From Pontibacter kalidii (lineage in GTDB: Bacteria; Bacteroidota; Bacteroidia; Cytophagales; Hymenobacteraceae): DNA of 64,000 nt. The position numbers were made by a program, and so were the translations under genes. The stretch spans positions 2,544,501-2,608,500 of the forward strand of contig NZ_CP111079.1 of NCBI RefSeq assembly GCF_026278245.1. The letters are read 5' to 3'. The notes under the pieces were generated by a model that ran no database searches, was not told the origin of the DNA, and saw nothing but the letters and a program-made list of their open reading frames with translations. This document shows, in pieces, positions 52,909 through 62,207 of this stretch. The first letter of the stretch is position 1, and each line of letters begins with the position of its first letter.

Positions 52909-53796
52909 ATGGACGAAATCAAAAAAGAAGACATCAAGCAGGAAGTGTTTGATCTTTATGATGACTACGCGCACAGCCGCATCAATCGGCGCGACTTCGT
53001 GCAGAATCTTTCTGTTTATGCCGTGGGTGGGCTAACAGTTGGCTCGCTCATGAGCTTTCTGATGCCCGATTACCAGGGAGCGATTCAGGTGGAGGCTGGT
53101 AATCCCCGCATCAAGTCAGAGTATATCTATTACCAGTCGCCGAAGGGTGGCGGCAAAATAAAGGCGCTGCTGACGATGCCGGCAAGTGGCAAGAAGAAAC
53201 TGGGAGGTATTGTGGTGGTGCATGAGAACCGTGGCCTGAACCCGCACATCGAGGACGTAGCCAGAAGAGCTGCCCTGGCCGGCTTTATTTCTATTGCTCC
53301 GGATGCGCTGACTCCGCTTGGCGGCTACCCCGGCAACGACGATGAGGGCCGTGAACTGCAGAGCAAGCGCGACCGCAACGAGATGCTGGAGGATTTTATA
53401 GCTGCCTATGATTACCTGAAAGACGCCAAAAACTGTAATGGCAAGGTGGGCGTGGTGGGCTTCTGCTTTGGCGGGTGGATTGCAAACATGATGGCCGTGC
53501 GTGTTCCCGGTTTGGCAGCAGCCGTTCCCTTTTACGGAGGACAGGCCCCCGCCGGGGATGTTCCAAAGATTGAGGCTCCCCTGCTCCTGCACTACGCCGA
53601 GCACGATGAGCGCGTAAATGAGGGCTGGCCAGCCTATGAGGAGGCGCTGAAAGAAAATGGCAAGGAGTACACAGCCTACATCTATCCCAACACCAACCAC
53701 GGTTTCCACAACGACACCACCCCGCGCTACGACAAAGAAGCAGCTGAACTGGCCTGGAAGCGCACCATTGATTTCTTTAAGGAGAAGCTGAAGTAG
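52909..53796 (+). CDS. dienelactone-hydrolase family protein with twin-arginine-like N-terminus
   Basis: An alpha/beta-hydrolase of 295 residues. A long lead with [20 protein letters not shown] (Arg27-Arg28) looks like a Tat signal or anchor. The hydrolase part has [20 protein letters not shown] (oxyanion region with the family Glu), the nucleophile Cys186 in VGFCFGGW (Cys in place of Ser, as in dienelactone hydrolases), an Asp region [12 protein letters not shown] and the catalytic His in [10 protein letters not shown]. Such exported DLH-like proteins are widespread; substrates are mostly unknown. It begins about 95 bases after the second attC-like element and its composition is normal for this chromosome. 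Confidence 0.88.
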   Translation: MDEIKKEDIKQEVFDLYDDYAHSRINRRDFVQNLSVYAVGGLTVGSLMSFLMPDYQGAIQVEAGNPRIKSEYIYYQSPKGGGKIKALLTMPASGKKKLGGIVVVHENRGLNPHIEDVARRAALAGFISIAPDALTPLGGYPGNDDEGRELQSKRDRNEMLEDFIAAYDYLKDAKNCNGKVGVVGFCFGGWIANMMAVRVPGLAAAVPFYGGQAPAGDVPKIEAPLLLHYAEHDERVNEGWPAYEEALKENGKEYTAYIYPNTNHGFHNDTTPRYDKEAAELAWKRTIDFFKEKLK

Positions 53797-53854
53797 GTTC
53801 AGCTTACTGACCTCAGACTGACAGCCTTTCAGGATTAGATTTTATACTTTACTC

Positions 53855-53910
53855 AAATGCAAAGGCGTGGCTAGTAACACCTCAGGGTTTCCGGCCACGC
53901 CTTTGCATTT
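53855..53910 (+). terminator. hairpin terminator after the dienelactone-hydrolase gene
   Basis: Perfect 17-base arms (53855-53871 and 53894-53910; core GGCGTGGC/GCCACGCC) with a 22-base loop and a T-rich right flank. Confidence 0.75.
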
Positions 53911-54051
53911 CCTATACGTTGATGTTTAGCTATACTTTGCCAATATCTAATCTACTTAACTTCTGTTGGTTATCTTTGGGCAAAAGCTTATATTAGTACC
54001 ATAGCACGGTAGCAGAAGGCTCCACAGTCCATCCTCTAATGCATAAATACT

Positions 54052-54618
54052 ATGGCACAGCAAAGCTATCAGATTGCCCTTGGCACACGGGCTCCCAACT
54101 TTGCCCTCCTCGATACAGTTTCCGATCAGATCGTGACGCTGCAGGATGTGGCCTCGACCAAAGCCACGGTTATCATGTTTATCTGCAACCACTGCCCTTA
54201 CGTGCAGCACATCCTGCCGGAGCTGGTGCGGCTAGCCGGCAAGTATAAAAGCCTGGGCGTAAGTTTTGTCGCCATCAACGCCAACGATGCTGCCAGGAAT
54301 CCACAGGACGGGCCGCAGCAAATGAAAGAGCTGGCCAAGCAACTGCAGTTCCCATTCCCCTACCTCTACGACCAAACCCAGCAGATAGCGCGCAACTACC
54401 ACGCTGAGTGCACGCCGGAGTTTTTTGTATACAACGGCAGCATGCGCCTGGCCTACCACGGCCAGTTCGACGGGGCGCGGCCAAAGAACGACACGCCGGT
54501 TACCGGGCAAGACTTGAGCCAGGCGCTGGACGCGCTATTGGCGGGGCAGCCCGTGCCTGAGGAGCAGCAGCCTGGTATTGGATGCGGTATAAAGTGGCGC
54601 GCGCTTAGCCCTGCGTAG
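54052..54618 (+). CDS. thioredoxin-family redox protein (AhpC/TSA-redoxin type)
   Basis: A 188-residue thioredoxin-fold protein without signal peptide. The active site is in TVIMFICNHCPYVQHILPEL (CNHC, a CxxC motif), followed by GVSFVAINANDAARNPQDGP and the cis-Pro region AECTPEFFVYNG. This is the short redoxin type (ALGTRAPNFALLDT at the start) widely found as a cytoplasmic thiol-disulfide or peroxide-linked protein. The GIGCGIKW tail is also conserved in this group. A TATCTTTG box at 53971-53978 may be the -7 element. Its 3' end overlaps the convergent L,D-transpeptidase-like gene by 14 bases. Confidence 0.9.
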   Translation: MAQQSYQIALGTRAPNFALLDTVSDQIVTLQDVASTKATVIMFICNHCPYVQHILPELVRLAGKYKSLGVSFVAINANDAARNPQDGPQQMKELAKQLQFPFPYLYDQTQQIARNYHAECTPEFFVYNGSMRLAYHGQFDGARPKNDTPVTGQDLSQALDALLAGQPVPEEQQPGIGCGIKWRALSPA

Positions 54619-55438
54619 GCACCGGCGCATCTGGTTTGCTCTCGCTTACCAGCTCGGTCATCGCTTTTACGTGGTCGAGGTAATGTGATGTGTACTGGTC
54701 ATTGGCGGCATGTATGTACATGGCGGTGCCGCCTTTCACGGTATCAATGATCTCCTCGTGCTCTCCCAGCGGTATGGCCGGGCAACCCAGGCTGCGGCCC
54801 AAACGGCCCGCCTGCTCTATAAATGCCTCAGTGGCGTACTCGGCACCGTGCATCACGATGTAGCGCTCCTTGGCGTTGGTGTTAAAGCCGTCATCCAGCC
54901 CGTTCAGCTTTAGCGAGAGGCCGTGCTTCCCCGTATAGGTGCCCTCCGTTACGTAAAAGCCGATGCTGCTCATAAACGACTTGTTTTCGTTCGAGAACTC
55001 TGTGGCAAACTCATCGCCGGAGTTACGCCCATGCGATACATAGGTGTTAAACAGCAGCTCTTTCTTCTCCACATCCACCACCCACAGGCGCTTCTCGTTC
55101 GATGACTTGGTGAAGTCCACAATGGTGATATAGGGCTTGCCCGATACCTCGTTGTTATGCCGCATATTGTAAAAGCCGGTAAGGGCCTTATTAAACACCT
55201 CGAATCTGAGCCCTGTTTCTTGCAGCCCCATGTTGCTGTACAGGTTATACGCCACCTGGTTAAAGCGCATCAGCTTGATATTTGTCATTTTGCGCTTCAG
55301 CGTAGCAGCATCGGGGTTTGGCATGGCGGTACCCGGGTTTGCGGGCGTGGCCATGGGGGTAAGTACAAGCGGCGCAAAAAGCGGCAGCAGCTTGCGGCTT
55401 AGCTTACGGCGTAAGTATCTCCATCTCGGTTTTCTCAT
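54605..55438 (-). CDS. murein L,D-transpeptidase catalytic domain protein (YkuD_2 type)
   Basis: A 277-residue exported protein; the basic N-terminus MRKPRWRYLRRKLSRKLLPL leads into a hydrophobic stretch. The domain is the PF13645-like branch: PYITIVDFTKSSNEKRLWVV, FNTYVSHGRNSGDEFATEFS, SIGFYVTEGTYTGKHGLSLK, and YIVMHGAEYA with the catalytic His. The catalytic Cys is in RLGRSLGCPAIPL, near residue 225. Members are annotated as peptidoglycan cross-linking or trimming enzymes, but few are tested. It is a single gene between the redox gene and the M23 gene. Confidence 0.87.
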   Translation of the reverse strand: MRKPRWRYLRRKLSRKLLPLFAPLVLTPMATPANPGTAMPNPDAATLKRKMTNIKLMRFNQVAYNLYSNMGLQETGLRFEVFNKALTGFYNMRHNNEVSGKPYITIVDFTKSSNEKRLWVVDVEKKELLFNTYVSHGRNSGDEFATEFSNENKSFMSSIGFYVTEGTYTGKHGLSLKLNGLDDGFNTNAKERYIVMHGAEYATEAFIEQAGRLGRSLGCPAIPLGEHEEIIDTVKGGTAMYIHAANDQYTSHYLDHVKAMTELVSESKPDAPVPTQG

Positions 55439-55617
55439 CTCTCCATAATTTTGTACTTCTTGATTTTACGGCAAGAGGCGTGCACGGTTTAGCATCCTGT
55501 ATTCTTCCTGCTGCGTCTTCATCATCATCAACAACCTAAACATCAACAATTTATACTTATAAAGGCACCATTCCTGCCTTGTTTCGTGTTAGACATACGC
55601 TGAGAAACACTTCCTAT

Positions 55618-56976
55618 ATGACCTTACATCGAACCAGGTATACAAGCTTCCTGTTTTATACTTTCCTTATACTTCTGACGGCCAGCTGCAGCCAGCAGCA
55701 TACCCTGCGCGGCGTGTTCAAAAACCAGACGCCGCACGAGAAGTACGCAGCCAAACTAAAGGACGCCAACCTGCATGAAACGGCTTTGGGCCATGCCTGG
55801 CTACAGGCTGGCGAGCAGGCCTTGCAAGACTCTATCACCATTACCCTGCCTTTTCAGGAAACCGGCTACTTTGCCGCCGATAAGCCGCGCGCACTTGGTT
55901 ACCGCATACCTGCCCAGCGAGGACAGCGCCTGGTCGTGAGCCTGGAGGTGCAGTCACGTGAGCAGCTACAGGTATTCATGGATCTGTTTGAGACGGAGGG
56001 CGGCAAGCCAAAACATGTAGCCTCCGCCGACACTGCCGCCTCCACACTGGCTTATGAGGTGGACGAGGACCAGCCACATATCCTGCGGGTGCAGCCGGAG
56101 CTGTTGCGCAGCGGGCAGTACACGGTTACCATTCAGGCCGAGCCCATACTTGCTTTTCCGGTAGCAGGCAAAACAAGCCGCCACATTGCCAGCATCTGGG
56201 GCGACCCGCGCGATGCCGGTGCCCGCAGCCATGAAGGGATCGATGTTTTTGCCAAACGCGGCACGCCGGCCCTTGCCGCCGCTGACGGTATTGTGCGGCA
56301 GGTGGCCACCACGCCGCGCGGAGGTAAGGTAGTCTGGTTCACCGACCTTAACCGCAGGCAAAGTTTATACTATGCCCACCTCGACAGCCAGTTGGTGCAG
56401 GTAGGGCAGCAGGTACAGGCCGGTGATACGCTGGGGCTGATCGGGAACACCGGAAACGCGCGCACCACAGGGCCGCACCTGCATTTTGGCATTTACCGTT
56501 ATGGCCGTGGTGCCACCAATCCTTACCCGTACGTGCACCAGTCTGCCGCTCCGATACCTGCCGTTAAGATTAAAGGGGAGCTGCTAGGAAACTGGGTGCG
56601 CGTAGCAAGCCGAAACGCCAACGTGCGCTTGCAGCCAAGTATGAATTCAGGCGTGTACCGCTCGCTGCCGCAGCACACGCCGCTGCAGGTTACCGGCGGC
56701 ACCTCCGGTTGGTACCGCATCGCGCTGCCCGATGGCAAAGAGGCGTATATTGCCAGCAGCGTGGTAGAGTCCGCCACCAAACCTGTAAAGTATGAAAAGC
56801 TTGCCTCCGACACCAACCTGCTGGACCAGGCACACCCCCTTGCCGCCACCAAAGACAGTCTCCCCGCCGGCACAAGCATCGCCATACTTGGCAGCTACCA
56901 GGGCTTCGATTTTGTGCGGAACGAATCCGGAGAACTTGGCTGGGTTAACCCACAACTGACCGTGAGTGCGCGGTAG
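55618..56976 (+). CDS. M23-family peptidase with C-terminal SH3 domains, lipoprotein
   Basis: A ~452-residue lipoprotein. ATG at 55618 gives MTLHRTRYTSFLFYTFLILL with lipobox TASC; the frame upstream adds an unlikely basic piece. Residues ~40-170 are an N-terminal beta domain with a long linker. The LytM/M23 domain has the zinc site HEGIDVFAKRGTP (His205, Asp209) and HLHFGIYRYGRG with the last His near 288, so it should be active. Residues ~320-450 hold two SH3-like modules (RVASRNANVRLQPSMNSGVY; LPAGTSIAILGSYQGF) for wall binding. It likely cuts peptidoglycan cross-links in the periplasm. Confidence 0.88.
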   Translation: MTLHRTRYTSFLFYTFLILLTASCSQQHTLRGVFKNQTPHEKYAAKLKDANLHETALGHAWLQAGEQALQDSITITLPFQETGYFAADKPRALGYRIPAQRGQRLVVSLEVQSREQLQVFMDLFETEGGKPKHVASADTAASTLAYEVDEDQPHILRVQPELLRSGQYTVTIQAEPILAFPVAGKTSRHIASIWGDPRDAGARSHEGIDVFAKRGTPALAAADGIVRQVATTPRGGKVVWFTDLNRRQSLYYAHLDSQLVQVGQQVQAGDTLGLIGNTGNARTTGPHLHFGIYRYGRGATNPYPYVHQSAAPIPAVKIKGELLGNWVRVASRNANVRLQPSMNSGVYRSLPQHTPLQVTGGTSGWYRIALPDGKEAYIASSVVESATKPVKYEKLASDTNLLDQAHPLAATKDSLPAGTSIAILGSYQGFDFVRNESGELGWVNPQLTVSAR

Positions 56977-57049
56977 GGTTAGTAAGAAGATGAGGGTAGA
57001 GATGATTTTATATGCTCTTCCGTACCTGCAATGACTCGCTTTCGCGGGA

Positions 57050-57643
57050 ACGGGTCAAACACCCCTGCCCCTCAGAGTTACGCTCGCAACCTTCGACCTC
57101 TCTTTCTCGGTAGTCTAAGGAGGGGAGCCTGTAACTGCTACTGCTGAAGTATGAGTCTCATAGTTGCTACCGTTGCGTGGACAGGTCGCGACCTGTCCCT
57201 ACACGTGTAAACCCACCCCTAGCCCCTCCCGAGAGGGGAATTCTCCGCAGTTGATTATCATCCCCCTGCCCCCTTCCAAGGGGGACTTATACTTGTTCCA
57301 TAGCAATGGCAGCGGCTATCGAATCTGATCCCAGTCCTTGGGTGGAGCGCCTTGTAGATTTACGGTTTCGCTTCAGCGAAATTGCGGAGACCGCAGGTCA
57401 AGCAAAGGAAATGTACACCGCGCGATGCCCGAGGACGAGCCCTCCCGGGCTGGAGAGCACCAAAGTATGAGGTGAAACGATAGGCATGTAAGACTGTGGA
57501 TGAACGGTGGCTAGTAAGGGTAGCTTAGCTCAAGATGCAGAAAGCAGCGGCTATGAAAGTATGGCTGAAGTCTGAGCAAAGTATGAAAGGCACAAGCGGA
57601 CGCTTGCGCCAAGGAAGTATAAAAGTATGGCCGAAGTATAAAA
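57050..57643 (+). repeat. composite intergenic repeat, copy A
   Basis: Non-coding element in an 870-base gene-free gap. Parts in order: AAGGAGGGGAGCCTGTAA (57117-), the perfect palindrome ACAGGTCGCGACCTGT (57181-57196), GAGAGGGGAATTC and AAGGGGGAC blocks, then a core between two direct CAGCGGCTA repeats (57310-57318 and 57545-57553). The core has a conserved left part (CCCAGTCCTTGGGT, GAGCGCCTT), a variable module closed by TGTAGATTT/AAATGTACA, and a conserved right part (GCGATGCCCGAGGACGAG, GTGGATGAACGGTGGCTA). It ends GGCACAAGCGGACG, then AGTATAAAAG. Copy B lies inverted at 63331-63892. 56977-57049 and 57644-57848 show only a CGGATATCCG palindrome (57713-57722). Confidence 0.75.
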
Positions 57644-57848
57644 GAACGACCTGTTGCGTATCCGGAGAACAGCAGCAGATGGGGGTAGGAGCCCTCTTTC
57701 AGGTTCCAGACACGGATATCCGGAAGACCTCCAGCTAAAGTATAAAGGTATAGCTGCGATTAAGAAACTGTTTCTCCCCCTCCCACCCCCTCACAATACC
57801 CGATAATTCTTATATTTACAATCAAGTCAGAATCTAAACCTTTTGCCT

Positions 57849-58748
57849 TTGAAGTTAGCAGCCATAGATATCGGGTCGAATGCGGCGAGATGCCAGATCT
57901 CCAGTGTCCTGAACCAGAACGGGAGAGTGTTCTTTAAAAAAGTGGAGTATGTGCGCTACCCCATCCGCTTCGGCGAGGATGTGTTCAGCTCCGGCTACAT
58001 CAGCGACCTGAAAATCGAGAAGTTTGTGAAGCTACTGAAGGCTTTCGAGCTGCTGCTGGATGTGCACGACGTAAATCACCATATGATTTGCGCCACCTCT
58101 GCCATGCGCAACGCCTATAACGCCCCTGAGATTATTGCGCGGGTGCGCGAGGAAGTTGGCCTGGAGATACAGGTCATAGACGGCGAAGCAGAGGCCGAAC
58201 TCATCAACAAAGTCATCTATAATTTCCTGGATGAGCGCAATTACCTGCACATCGACGTGGGCGGCGGCAGCACGGAGTTCAACATTTACGTGAACCGTGA
58301 AAAAGTGGCCTCCCAATCGTTTGAGCAGGGCTCCATCCGGCACATGCAGGGCCGCGACTCCGAAGAGCTCTGGGGCAACATGCGGCTGTGGATAGAGCTA
58401 AACGCCAAAAAGTATCACCTGTCGCGGGCCATAGGTACGGGGGGTAACATCAACAAGCTATTCGAGATAGCCGGTAAAGCGCCGGGTAAGCCCATTTTCC
58501 GGAAGCAGATGGAGGAAGTAGCCTCTTACGTAGCCAGCCTGACTATGGAGCAGCGCGTGACCGACCTGCTCCTGAACCCCGACCGCGCCGACGTGATTGT
58601 GCCAGCTGCCGAAATTTACCTCTCTGCCATGAAGTGGGCCAAGCTGGAAAGTATGATTGTGCCGGCCGTGGGCCTGAAAGACGGTATGCTGCACTCCCTC
58701 TACGAACGCTACCACCCGGAGCGGTTTGTTATTACCAGCATCAGCTAG
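57849..58748 (+). CDS. ppx: exopolyphosphatase / GppA-family phosphatase
   Basis: ASKHA-fold protein of ~300 residues that removes phosphate from polyphosphate (Ppx) or converts pppGpp (GppA); short forms like this are common in Bacteroidota. Marks: LAAIDIGSNAARCQI (phosphate-1), CATSAMRNAYN, VIDGEAEAELINKVI with the catalytic-base Glu, HIDVGGGSTEFNIYV (phosphate-2) and IGTGGNINKLFEIAGK. No ATG lies in front of the conserved start: TTG at 57849 (giving MKLAAIDIGSN) fits best, with another TTG six bases earlier. It faces ppk1 convergently across a shared terminator, so polyphosphate making and breaking enzymes are paired. No HD domain is present. Confidence 0.88.
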   Translation: MKLAAIDIGSNAARCQISSVLNQNGRVFFKKVEYVRYPIRFGEDVFSSGYISDLKIEKFVKLLKAFELLLDVHDVNHHMICATSAMRNAYNAPEIIARVREEVGLEIQVIDGEAEAELINKVIYNFLDERNYLHIDVGGGSTEFNIYVNREKVASQSFEQGSIRHMQGRDSEELWGNMRLWIELNAKKYHLSRAIGTGGNINKLFEIAGKAPGKPIFRKQMEEVASYVASLTMEQRVTDLLLNPDRADVIVPAAEIYLSAMKWAKLESMIVPAVGLKDGMLHSLYERYHPERFVITSIS

Positions 58749-58785
58749 TCCATTTATCAGTTATCAATTAACAGTCATCAATACA

Positions 58786-58832
58786 AAAACCGGCTGCAGG
58801 CACTTCTGATGAAGTATACTGCAGCCGGTTTT
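58786..58832. terminator. bidirectional intrinsic terminator between ppx and ppk1
   Basis: Arms AAAACCGGCTGCAG (58786-58799) and CTGCAGCCGGTTTT (58819-58832), loop of 19 bases containing GAAGTATA, between the convergent genes. Confidence 0.88.
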
Positions 58833-58891
58833 ACATTTTCATCAAAGTATAACTCTTACTGATAAATGTTAAATGATCACTGCTAAATGAA

Positions 58892-60991
58892 TCAAACCAG
58901 CTCTACCTCATCAGACGCATAGGTTTTGTTGAAGAAGAGCTTATGTATGTCCACCACCTCCTCGTTGGCACCGGCGCGGCGTTTCACGTAGGTGCCGTCC
59001 TCGCGCATGATGTAGGAGTTCTGGTTGTCCTGCAAGTTATAGTACAGGATGTTGATGACCTCCCGCTTCAGCTCCGCGTTGGTGATCAGGAAGAGCGCCT
59101 CGATGCGGCGATCGAAACTACGCACCATCATGTCGGCGCTGCCGCTGTATACCTTAGAGTCGCCGTTGTTGTGGAAATAGTAGAGGCGCGAGTGCTCCAG
59201 GTACTCGCCTACTATACTTTTCACGGTGATGTTCTCGCTCAGGTCCTGGCGGCCGGGGCGCAAACAACAGATACCGCGCACGATCAGCTTTATCGGCACA
59301 CCGGCTTTCGAGGCTTTGTACAGCTCGTCTATGATTTCCTTATCCTCCAGAGAGTTAATCTTGACCACGATGCCGCTCTTCAGCCCCTTTTTGGCGTTGC
59401 GGGCCTCATGTCGGATCAACTCCATCAGCTGCGTGCGCATGCCTTTCGGTGAGGTCATCAGGTACTTATACTCATTAGGGCGCGAGTGGCCGGTAATTAC
59501 ATTAAAAAACTCCGACACGTCGTGGGCGTAAATCTCGTTGGTCGTCAGCAGGCTGATATCGGTGTAGAGGCGGGCTGTTTGCTCGTTATAGTTGCCGCTG
59601 CCAATGTGTACGTAACGCGTCACCTTCTCCCCTTCCTTTCGGATGATCATCATCATTTTGGTGTGCGTTTTATACTTGCTGATGCCGTAGATCACGAAGC
59701 AGCCGGCTTTCTCCAGGCGCTCGCCCTCGCGCAGGTTTCGCTCCTCATCGAAACGGGCCTTCACCTCGAACAACACCGATACGTGCTTGCCGTTCTCGGC
59801 CGCCTTCAGCAGCGCAGCCGTTACCCGGCTCTGGTCGGCCAAACGGTAAATGGTCTGCTTTATACCCAGCACCGAAGGGTCTTCGGCGGCGCGCTCCAGC
59901 AGGTTCACCACCGGCTCCATGCTGTTGTAGGGGTGGTGCAGCAGCACATCGTGCTCCTTGAGGTATTCAAACATATCCACCCCATCGCTTGGCAGGCTTA
60001 GCGGCTGCACAGAAGCAGGCTGCTTAAAGCCCTTGTCCCTGAACTGGCGGTGGTTTATCACCTGCCACAGCGCGCGCAGGTCAAGTAGGCTGTTGATGGT
60101 GAATACGTTTGCATTGTCTATGGTCCAGCGCTCCTTCAGGATCTTCATCATAAAGGCCGAAGGGTTACGCTCTATTTCCAGCCTCACCACGCGTCCCTTC
60201 TTACGGGTCTTCAGCTTGGATTTGATCTCCTGCACAAAGTCCGCCTCCAGGTCATCCGACTCCTCCAGGGTAAAATCGCCGTTGCGCGTGATGCGGAACA
60301 GGTTTACGGATACGATATCCACGTTGCGGAACAGCTTCTTGATCTTCCAGCGAATGATCTCCTCGATCGGCACGAATACGATCCTGTCCTTGCGGTTGAT
60401 CTCGTAAAAACGCGCCAGGTTCTGCGGAATCTGCACAAACGTAACGCGGTCCTGCGGCTTGCCCTCGTCGGTGGTGCGGGTAACCACGCCAAAGGTCAGC
60501 AGCTGGTTCATCAGCAGCGGAAAACCATGGTAATTATCGAACACCATGGGCGTGAGCAGCGGGTAGATCGTGTTCTTAAAGTAGGAGTCGGCCTTTTTCT
60601 GCTCTATCTCCGTCAGCTCGCTCACCTTCAGGATGTCAAAACCGCTTTTATGGAACAGGGGCTTGAGCTCGTTGTTAAAGGTGAGGTACTGGTCGTTGAC
60701 GAAACGGTGGGCGTAGTCGAGCAGCTTCTTGCGGAACGGCAGTTCGCGCAGCCCGGAATAGTCAAGGCGCTCCTTGCCGTAGTCGAGGTAATTGTACAAG
60801 CTGCCCACCCGGATCATGAAGAACTCATCCAGGTTAGACGAGGTGATGGCCATAAACTTGAGCCTGTCGAAGAGGCTCTCGCTGGCGTCGCGCGCCTGGT
60901 CCAGCACACGGTAGTTGAACCGCAACCAGCTCAGGTCGCGGCTAATGTATTTACTTTTCTTTATCTGGTCAGAAACCTTACTGATAAGCAT
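58892..60991 (-). CDS. ppk1: polyphosphate kinase 1
   Basis: Makes polyphosphate from ATP through a phospho-His intermediate. The 699-residue protein starts MLISKVSDQIKKSKYISRDL; the N domain has LSWLRFNYRVLDQARD and SSNLDEFFMIRVG. The phospholipase-D-like core shows LLHHPYNSMEPVVNLLERAA, TIYRLADQSRVTAALLKAAE and KTHTKMMMIIRKE, with the catalytic His in the HTK motif. YVHIGSGNYNEQTARLYTD, RGICCLRPGRQDLSEN and IGSGSADMMVRSFDRRIE-like motifs follow. Full length for PPK1. It is convergent with ppx and lies within the block bracketed by the two inverted composite repeats. Confidence 0.95.
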   Translation of the reverse strand: MLISKVSDQIKKSKYISRDLSWLRFNYRVLDQARDASESLFDRLKFMAITSSNLDEFFMIRVGSLYNYLDYGKERLDYSGLRELPFRKKLLDYAHRFVNDQYLTFNNELKPLFHKSGFDILKVSELTEIEQKKADSYFKNTIYPLLTPMVFDNYHGFPLLMNQLLTFGVVTRTTDEGKPQDRVTFVQIPQNLARFYEINRKDRIVFVPIEEIIRWKIKKLFRNVDIVSVNLFRITRNGDFTLEESDDLEADFVQEIKSKLKTRKKGRVVRLEIERNPSAFMMKILKERWTIDNANVFTINSLLDLRALWQVINHRQFRDKGFKQPASVQPLSLPSDGVDMFEYLKEHDVLLHHPYNSMEPVVNLLERAAEDPSVLGIKQTIYRLADQSRVTAALLKAAENGKHVSVLFEVKARFDEERNLREGERLEKAGCFVIYGISKYKTHTKMMMIIRKEGEKVTRYVHIGSGNYNEQTARLYTDISLLTTNEIYAHDVSEFFNVITGHSRPNEYKYLMTSPKGMRTQLMELIRHEARNAKKGLKSGIVVKINSLEDKEIIDELYKASKAGVPIKLIVRGICCLRPGRQDLSENITVKSIVGEYLEHSRLYYFHNNGDSKVYSGSADMMVRSFDRRIEALFLITNAELKREVINILYYNLQDNQNSYIMREDGTYVKRRAGANEEVVDIHKLFFNKTYASDEVELV

Positions 60992-61173
60992 ACTTTCTAT
61001 CTTTTTTGGGCTCTCTGCCGTGGCAGTTGCCCCTGGTAATCATAACTCCAAAATATAAGGATAAAGTATAGGTTATCCTTCATATACAAGCTAAAAATTG
61101 TCTGGCACCGGGTTTCCGGCTGTATCGCTGCTAAAAATGCTGCGTACAACAGTGGAAAACAACACATCCTGCC

Positions 61174-62115
61174 ATGAACTCTCTAACCGCAACCCCGCCC
61201 CTTCTAGACGAGTTTCCGCCTCTTCCGCTCGAAGAATGGGAAAACACCAAAGATACGCTGCACTTATACCTGCAGGTAATCGGAAAGATAAGGCTAAAGC
61301 TGATGCCCCGGCGTAACCACTGGTGGAACGTGACGCTGCACGTTACCAGCCGTGGCTTGGGCACGGGCCCGATGCCGTATACGTTTTATACCCTTACCTG
61401 CGAGTTCGATTTTATTGACCACCAGTTGCACCTGCACACCAGCACCGGCGCCTCCGAAAGTATAGCCTTGCAGGATGGCCTGAGCGTGGCCGAGTTCTAT
61501 ACCCAGGTGATGAAGGCGCTGGAGGTACTAGGCGTGCAGGTAGAGATCCTGGGCAAGCCCTACGATAACAAGAGTGCCATCCCCTTTGCCCAGGACCACA
61601 CCCACGCCACCTATAACCCCGAGCAGGTGCACCGGTACTGGCGCGTGCTGGTAACGGTAGACCAGGTGCTACAGGAGTTTAGCGGCCGCTTTTACGGCAA
61701 AACCTGCCCCGTACAGCTATACTGGCACCACCTCGACCTGACGGTGACACGCTTTTCAGGTAAGAAAATCCCGGTTAAGCCTGAGGCCAGCATCGTGGAG
61801 AAAGACGCCTACACCCATGAGATCATCAGTTTTGGCTTCTGGCCCGGCGACAACGACGTGCGCTTTCCGGCCTTTTACTCCTATACATATCTCTCCCCAG
61901 AAGGTCTGGATAAAGAACCGCTGCAACCCGAGCAAGCTAGTTGGGTAGATACCAACGGGAGCCCCATGGCCATCCTTAACTATGAGGAGCTGCGCCAGCT
62001 GGACAACCCGCGCCAGGCGCTGCTCCACTTTCTGGAAAGCGCTTACCAGGCAGGGGCAAAGCTGGCAAAGTGGCCTGTCGAGGAACTGGTGGTAAAGCCG
62101 CTGAGTGAGCTGTAG
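61174..62115 (+). CDS. DUF5996 family protein
   Basis: A 313-residue cytoplasmic-looking protein, recognised as DUF5996 by FPPLPLEEWENTKDTLHLYL, VIGKIRLKLMPRRNHWWNVT, LHVTSRGLGTGPMPYTFYTL, FYGKTCPVQLYWHHLDLTVT and a late FWPGDNDVRFPAFYSYTY. No catalytic motif or signal is evident and the family has no known role. It starts 182 bases after ppk1 on the other strand; a TATA-rich stretch precedes it but no clear promoter box was found. Confidence 0.85.
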   Translation: MNSLTATPPLLDEFPPLPLEEWENTKDTLHLYLQVIGKIRLKLMPRRNHWWNVTLHVTSRGLGTGPMPYTFYTLTCEFDFIDHQLHLHTSTGASESIALQDGLSVAEFYTQVMKALEVLGVQVEILGKPYDNKSAIPFAQDHTHATYNPEQVHRYWRVLVTVDQVLQEFSGRFYGKTCPVQLYWHHLDLTVTRFSGKKIPVKPEASIVEKDAYTHEIISFGFWPGDNDVRFPAFYSYTYLSPEGLDKEPLQPEQASWVDTNGSPMAILNYEELRQLDNPRQALLHFLESAYQAGAKLAKWPVEELVVKPLSEL

Positions 62116-62207
62116 GTCCACTGATAAAGTATAAAAATATAGCCAGCGCTGCCCTAGCGCCTTATTTTATCCTGAGTTGCCGTAAAGCAGTACAAACCCG
62201 ATTAACT

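Noticed and set aside
57310..57553. Group II intron or retron as explanation of the repeat core
   Set aside because: No domain V-type hairpin was found and there is no reverse transcriptase in either copy or nearby.
57535..57738. Small open frame inside repeat copy A
   Set aside because: The matching stretch of copy B does not keep the frame, so the repeat is non-coding.
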